From Colocasia esculenta (taxonomy: Eukaryota > Streptophyta > Magnoliopsida > Alismatales > Araceae), in NCBI GenBank assembly GCA_014218235.1, contig CM024763.1, positions 87,158,244 to 87,222,243 on the forward strand: 64,000 nt of DNA, given 5' to 3'. Within the stretch, counting starts at the first letter, position 1. Each line of letters begins with the position of its first letter. The position numbers and the translations under genes were made by a program. The notes beneath the pieces are model-generated. The model saw only the letters and a program-made list of their open reading frames with translations. It was not told where the DNA came from and ran no database searches. Of the stretch, positions 58,355 to 64,000 are shown piece by piece.

Positions 58355-59491
58355 TTGAAGGACTATGACTTCGACCTTCAGTATCATCCTGGAAAGGCGA
58401 ACGTCGTAGCAGATGCTCTTAGTAGAAAGAGGTCTTCGCTCCAGCAGGATTGGAAGATGTTGGAGGATGCAGCGTGCTCTATGACCGAGTTAGAGCCATC
58501 GCTGTGTCAGGCTTTTGTAGCTCAGCTATCCCTTAGATCCTCAGTCTTGGATGAGGTGATTGAGCAGCAGAAAGCCGACCCTAGATTGTTAGAGTTAGTG
58601 GGTAAGGCGGGCATTGCTCGTGATGAGGACGGTGTGATTAGATTTCAGCACCGTGTCTGTGTTCCTGATGTAGTAGATGTCCGTGAGCATGTGTTAGAGG
58701 AGGCTCATAGATCGCGATTCTCTATTCATCCGGGTAACACTAAGATGTATCAAGACCTGAAGAGATCATTTTGGTGGTCCGGCATGAAGAAGGATGTTGC
58801 GGATTATGTGTCTAGATGTCTAGTATGTCAGCAAGTGAAAGCCGAGCGGCAGCGACCATCCGGCCTTATGCAGAGGATGGATATCCCAGTGTGGAAGTGG
58901 GAAGCTGTCACTATGGACTTCGTTTCGGGTTTGCCTCGATCTAGAAGGGGCAATGACTCGATTTGGGTAGTTGTAGATAGATTCTCGAAGACTGCTCATT
59001 TCTTGCCCATGAAGAAGAAGCAGTCGGTAGAGAGTTTAGCTAGATTGTATGTTAGTGGTATCATTAGATTGCATGGTGTGCCGAAGTTGATCATTTCGGA
59101 TCGAGATCCGAGATTTACTTCGAGGTTGTGGAAGGGTCTTCAGGATGCGTTAGGTTCGGAGCTTAAGCTCAGTTCGGCGTTTCATCCCCAGACCGATGGA
59201 CAGTCCGAGCGGACTATCCAGACGCTCGAGGATATGTTGAGAGCGTGTGTTCTGGATTGGAAGGATGATTGGGAGCGTCATTTACCTCTTGTGGAGTTCG
59301 CATACAACAACAGCTTTCATGCTAGCATTGGTATGGCTCCATTCGAGGCGTTGTATGGTAGGCCCTGCAGATCTCCTTTATGTTGGGAGGAGACTGGTGA
59401 TAGGCAGTTGATCGGACCGGAGTTAGTTCAGGAAACTTCGGATAAGATTCAGCTTATCAGGAAGAGACTTGTTGCGGCACAGGATAGGTAG
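58355..59491 (+). pseudogene. Element A integrase
   Basis: Following the RNase H end (DFDLQYHPGKANVVADALSR), the integrase has an H-H-C-C zinc-binding end (H at HPGNTK, then SRCLVCQQVK), and the catalytic core with D in MDFVSGLP, D in SDRDPRFTS and E in QSERTIQTLEDML. All three catalytic residues are present. The frame ends in TAG at 59489-59491 where relatives have a sense codon (CAG would fit), just before the C-terminal domain. Confidence 0.92.
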
Positions 59492-59953
59492 AAGAGTTAT
59501 GCCGACAACAGAAGGAAGGATTTGGAGTTCGAGGTTGGCGATCATGTCTTCTTGAAGATATCGCCTACTCGAGGTGTTGTCAGATTTGGCAGGCATAGCA
59601 AGCTAAGCCCTAGATTCATTGGCCCATATGAGATTCTCAGACGTTTGGGCAGCGTGGCATATGAGCTAGCATTACCCCCAGCTTTGGCTAGCGTTCACCC
59701 TGTATTCCACGTATCTATGCTCAGGAAGTATGTCCGAGATCCGTCTCATGTGATTAGTCATGAGCCAGTGGAGATCCAGCCAGATCTTTCGTATGTCGAG
59801 CAACCAGTAGCCATTCTTGACCAGATGGTTCAGCATCTCCGGAACAAGAGAATCGCATCGGTGAAGGTCCTATGGCGGAACTTCTCACGAGAGGAGGCCA
59901 CTTGGGACCTTGAGGATGCGATGAAGAAGAAGTATCCCCTTTTGTTTGAGTAG
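59492..59953 (+). pseudogene. Element A integrase C-terminus with chromodomain
   Basis: Continues in frame after the TAG: FEVGDHVFLKISPTRGVVRF, RFIGPYEIL (the GPY/F motif), VFHVSMLRKY, then a chromodomain-like tail VAILDQMVQHLRNKRIASVK, WRNFSREEATWDLED, ending at TAG. In chromoviruses this tail steers insertion toward heterochromatin. The open frame itself is intact from 59522. Confidence 0.88.
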
Positions 59954-59983
59954 TGTCGTTCTAACTTCGAGGACGAAGTTTCT

Positions 59984-59997
59984 TTAAGGGGAGAGGG
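59984..59997 (+). other. Polypurine tract of element A
   Basis: TTAAGGGGAGAGGG immediately precedes the 3' LTR start TGTAAGG, the expected position for plus-strand priming. Confidence 0.88.
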
Positions 59998-62900
59998 TGT
60001 AAGGCCCTCGAATTTCCGTCGCATTATTTGTATTTTTGTGTGTGTATATTTGTGCTTGTGTATGTATATACATACTTACGTACGTATTAATTAGTACAAT
60101 TACGTGTGCATGTGTTTATACTATATGTAAATAATGCATGTATTGAATGGTGATAGTATGGATACACTACCATATACATATTGCATGTATATATGCATGG
60201 TATGCATGGTTTTCTGCATATTTTAGACTTCTGGCCGAAGGCCATCTTGGCGTCAACCCCTAGCCGTTGAGGTGGTGTCAGCGTCCAGACATGGACGCCA
60301 ACACTAATCCTGGCATCTAACGATATGGACGCCTATTTCTCTGGCTTGCATGCGCAGCAGAGCCAGAAATTCCGGAAACAAGAAAGCTCAGCCATTGGGG
60401 AGCTGTCCCCAATGGCTCTGAGAGCTGTCTTGTCACCCTGTGAGTGGGAGAGAGGTCTTCCCATATGTTAAACCTGGATCTGCCTTCTCCCACCCCTCTC
60501 TTCACCTTTGCAAGAGAGAAACCAGGAGAAAAACCCTAGTTCTGAGCTGTGAGAAAACCCACTCTTTGCACCCAAAGATCCGACTTCCTGGAGCTAGATC
60601 CGGCCATCTTCCACGACAAGAGGATAGCTGGAGCAAAGGAGGAGGCTTCCCCGACGTTCCCTTGCTGTGGAGATCATCCAGGAGCCCGGAGGAAGAAGAT
60701 CTTGGAGGGCGTTCTGCACCTTCTTGGGACTGCCCAAGGAGGGCTTCACCGAGCACTTTGATCCATTGAAGCATTTTCTAAAAGGCAAGTGACCTAACCA
60801 TAATGTCCCCATATGTGTCTAGGTCGATTCTACAATTTTTGTATATTTTTCCCTCGAGTCCTAGACCCTCACATTCACCCAACTTGAGAGCTCGGGTCTG
60901 TGTTTCTGCACAGACCTGCATTGACGGCAAGGTCAATGGACGCTGAGATCATGCTTGGCGTCCATCGACCATGCCGCTGACACTGAGTCAGCGGCCAGAG
61001 ACCGCCGCCAAGTTCCTCTGGACAGATCAGTGACCTGTTCTGCCCTTCCTATACAACTATTTTCGGTATGGTTTCCGTGATGAGGATATATGGTAACCCT
61101 ATACACTATGTATATTGTTAAATGTGGTGTGTGGATGAGTGTGATGTGTGGTGGTGGATGTTAGAAAATTGTATTCCGTGAATTTGTAAGCATGATTTGT
61201 TGATAATCTTGCCAATCCATGTTTCATGATTAGGATTAGTCTGAATGTCTCAGTTTTATTAGATCATGAAGATTAGTGGATCAGTATACATGTACTCAGT
61301 TTTTGATGAATTGTCCATGCTTGTATAAATTGCTAATAAATTCGGCCTGGTAAATAAAAAGACATGTAAGAATGGTTTGTGGTGATCGATCTGTGGTTGT
61401 ATGATTTAGGATAATTCTACATTCTCAGGTCATGCATATAACAGTAGTCTCTGTTCAACCAGTAAGTGGCAAAAATGCATGATGTGTTAAACTCCATGTA
61501 AACTTAAATTGTGAATGGCATGTGAAATAGGTATTTGATTTTCTGTAAATTCTATTTAGCTCAGAAAACTCTGAAAAATTGAATGTATGACCTTGAACCC
61601 GAAAATAGCATGTGGTTAAAATTTCAGGTCATTTGGACCAGTATATAAGGAGTTATGTATTTTTCATGTGAAATGTAATGATCTATGTATGTTATCGTAA
61701 TGTGGTTAGATATTGTTTAACCCAACCTGATTTGTGCATTTACTGTGTGTTAAACTCCTGAAATCTGTAGTGCCATGTCAGGAAAAACAGAGATATGCAT
61801 GTGAGTGAGAAAGTGAATGAGATGAAAAGTGATATGTGTAAAACCATGTGTAAATCGGTAAAATGTGTAAATGTGTAACTGTGCCAATGTGACACTGCTT
61901 CCGTAGAGGGCAGTGGAACTGTATCAGGGAAAAGTCCCCCTGAGAAAGTTCAGTGTGTAAGTGACCCTAAGGGCATTAGGGGGAAATCCTGGAGGTGGAC
62001 AAGTACCACTGGTTAGGGTGGAGACTTGTTCTCCCGGTCTGCGCAGTCCAAGAGTCGCCATTGGAATGCCTAGATGGCGTCTATGTGTAATGTGATGTGT
62101 ATATGTCCTTCTTTGGTGGTTTGGACTATGTGTCACGGCACCTAAAATGTGTAATGTGTAATGTGTAATGTGTATGTGTTCATGTGTAAATGTGTAAGTG
62201 AACAATGTGAATGTCTATGTGCAAAGTGCAACCATGTGAAAGAGGAAACTTGTGTAAAGAAAATGTGAAATTCTAAATGTGAGGATATGATATTGAAATC
62301 CATGTGAGACAAATCTGAAACCATGTGAAATCAGTAATTTTATGTTGTTATCATCATGTTTATATGTGCAAAAATGTCTAGAATCCATGTTAGGGATAAT
62401 TGATGAGCACGGGTACAAAATAGCATGATTGGCTGTTCACATGATATGTTTAAGCAACATGGTAGCTCTCATGTGTAGGTTTACAGCTATTAAACCATGT
62501 GAAACCAGCAACTTAAAGCATGTGTAGCTCTCATGTCTTGGTTCTTTAAAGGCAAAATTTCATGAGTAAATTGAATAGAGAGCATGTGATAGGTAAAGTT
62601 TCATGCTTAGAAATCTGAAATCATGATCCATGTATAAAATGGTAGAACTTCATGATAGGTTGAAACTTTCAAATGACTAGCATGCCATGTGTTGAAAATT
62701 TTGAATGTGCATGTAGAAACCGCTATGACTTATACGTGTATGTTATGAGTAGTGTTGCTTGCTGAGTCTATAGACTCACTCCTTGCTTCGGCGTACAGGT
62801 GTAGTTGGTGACGTGGCACCGTTGGAGGAGATAGTGGAGACGGACTCCGAGCGTGGAGATTAGTCTTGGAGTTTCTTTGTGACTTGTGCATTTCATAGTA

Positions 62901-63204
62901 TGTAATTTGAACGTTGTATTAAAGTATCATGAAAAGAATGTAAAAGTGTGGACATTATGTATTTATATTTCAGCAATTTAAATTATGTGAACTTTTAGTT
63001 CTTTATTGTTAATTGCAAACTTCATGTATGTTAAATGTGGATGATGAATGAATGAAGATAGTTGTCTTTTACTTCCGCTACTCTGTTGTATATTCGCGTG
63101 TATCTCAGCTGTTTGTATCGTTTGGGTAAATGTCCCACTGTGAGGACTCTCGCTATACCGACGTGGGTTGGTATAACCGTACCGGTATAATGAGGGCCGT
63201 CACA
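59998..63204 (+). repeat. 3' LTR of element A
   Basis: It starts TGTAAGGCCCTCGAATTTCC and ends GAGGGCCGTCACA, followed by ATCAA. It retains single bases that the 5' LTR lacks, and itself lacks a short stretch near 62520 (relative to 54310-54420). The 109-codon frame at 60440-60769 is LTR sequence. Confidence 0.95.
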
Positions 63205-63359
63205 ATCAAGGCGCTCTAGAAGATTTGTACCTTCAGGTGGCCGGTCCCGAATGTGGAAGAGGTCGAGGGGATTGGATGACATATGTAAGAGAGCTTAAGA
63301 AACTATGGCCCAAGGTGGACGTTTGTAAACGCAATGATTATAATCTCAATAAGAAATAA
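63205..63359 (+). pseudogene. Gene X, C-terminal segment
   Basis: After the ATCAA duplication an open frame (63210-63359) reads GALEDLYLQVAGPECGRGRG and DWMTYVRELKKLWPKV, ending at TAA 63357-63359. It is offset from the frame that enters element A, so a frameshift lies between. The leucine-rich start and short basic tail resemble the C-terminal helix region of DUF7745-like proteins. AAATAAA overlaps the stop and could serve as a poly(A) signal. Confidence 0.55.
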
Positions 63360-64000
63360 ATTTCATCCTTTATTCTGTTGGTTAACTGCCATCGACTCCC
63401 TTAGGGAATCGCTACCACTATGCTGTTATGGGGCAGCATAGTGACATTGGGGCTAGCAACCCAACCCGCCGCAGGGGTAAAACCCTGTGCGAAGCCCCTC
63501 ATGCCAACCACAGCGTTGACGTGGTGCTTTGCGCTTCCGCCTTAAAGATTTGGCTACCGCCTTTGTTGAACCACTCTCTATTTGTTCTTGTATTTTGGTG
63601 ATAATAAAATTTATGATGTAACTTAAATTGAATATTTTGTTTCATCTGTGTCGCATCAATCTCATAGCAAAATGCTGAGTCTCACATTGATGCAATATGG
63701 CGCACTAAAATGATAAAATCAATGTTTAATCAATATACATCGATTTCAGTTAAGTGCCAAATTTAATAAGCGCTATAATGATTTTGTTTTAATTGATTTT
63801 TTAAAGCGCTACAACGACTTCACTAAGTGGCCATAACGATTTGTTAAGAAATCGATCTCAGAACGACTTCGCTAAGTGGCCATAACGATTTGTTAAGAAA
63901 TCGATCTCAGAACGATTCCTTTTATAGCCACAACGATTTTCCCTCATATCGATTTCGTTCTCATAACGATTTCATAAGTGATCACATCGGCTTGGGTTTC
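63360..64000 (+). other. 3' flank of gene X: hairpins and motif repeats, no gene
   Basis: A perfect 10-bp dyad CACTATGCTG / CAGCATAGTG (63416-63443, 8-base loop) and CGCAGGGGTAAAACCCTGTGCG just after it could fold in RNA. AATAAAAT at about 63603 is a second poly(A)-like signal. From 63760 the sequence is filled with AACGATT motifs. No open frame is credible. Confidence 0.55.
63813..63960 (+). repeat. 49-bp tandem repeat with AACGATT/AATCGAT motifs
   Basis: Two full copies (63813-63861 and 63862-63910) share CTAAGTGGCCATAACGATTT and GTTAAGAAATCGATCTCAG; a partial third follows. Further AACGATT and ATCGATTTCG sites continue to the window edge. Confidence 0.85.

Larger units (their letters stand above)
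51855..63204 (+). mobile_element. Element A: Tekay/Del-type Ty3/gypsy chromovirus, complete
   Basis: It has two LTRs of about 3.2 kb, a 5-bp duplication ATCAA (51850-51854, 63205-63209), a primer-binding site, gag, protease, RT, RNase H, integrase, a chromodomain-like tail and a polypurine tract in the expected order. Total length is 11,350 bp. The LTRs are nearly identical apart from many one- and two-base indels, so it is the youngest large insertion here. Internal frames are broken by one-base deletions and at least one nonsense codon. Confidence 0.96.

Overview
This window comes from a flowering-plant nuclear genome. It is almost entirely transposable elements, most inserted into one another: Ty3/gypsy LTR retrotransposons of the Tekay/Del (chromodomain) and Tat types, Copia-like LTR pieces, one CACTA DNA transposon and one tRNA-derived SINE. 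I see no ordinary single-copy host gene that I can defend. The plant family cannot be named from the sequence. Labels used below are mine: element A (Tekay-like, complete), element B (Tat-like, complete but nested), element H (Tat-like, minus strand, partly outside the window), LTR families L, M, N and T, and Copia-like pieces S1 and S2.

Layout. 1-3211: the 3' part of a CACTA transposon, with decayed transposase exons, a nine-copy 180-bp satellite-like array inside its last intron, and the CACTA terminus. 3212-5006: antisense LTR-like and AT-rich sequence with a motif array. 5007-10315: LTR L1, split by solo LTR M1 (6667-9156, TSD GCCTG). 10316-16985: Copia-like S1, split by antisense solo LTR N (13039-16865, TSD AACAT). 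16986-19356: an unidentified antisense ORF and truncated Tekay-like LTR T. 19357-23054: LTR L2, split by solo LTR M2. 23055-23607: Copia-like S2. 23608-26042: antisense LTR assigned to element H. From 27202 to 63359 lies an antisense-module gene of H (gene X, on the plus strand), broken by two whole retrotransposons: B (27675-50754, TSD CTACC) and A (51855-63204, TSD ATCAA). B is itself broken by solo LTR L3 in gag (30799-32910, TSD ATTAG) and by a minus-strand solo LTR of the A family (41965-45286, TSD CTGCG), which in turn carries a SINE with a 17-bp duplication.

How the parts work together. A and B carry the usual retrotransposon programme: gag for the particle, protease, reverse transcriptase with RNase H, and integrase (with a chromodomain-like tail in A; with a second, archaeal-type RNase H in B). 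B also carries, between pol and its 3' LTR, two spliced genes on the opposite strand: one like the plant DUF7745 family, one like the plant mobile domain (PMD) with a coiled-coil tail. Gene X is a homologue of the first, with the same phase-0 first intron. All coding copies are broken. Several stop codons look like C-to-T decay, and the left half of element A carries many one-base deletions that may be assembly errors.

The strongest unexplained signal is that the non-coding parts of most families carry their own dense arrays of short inverted motifs: TTGACGTCAA, GTCGCGTTC/GAACGCGAC, ACTTCG/CGAAGT, GTGTCGACAC and AACGATT/AATCGAT. This resembles the family-specific motif arrays bound by the VANC anti-silencing proteins of VANDAL transposons. 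The antisense DUF7745/PMD-like proteins are candidate binders. That link is my inference.
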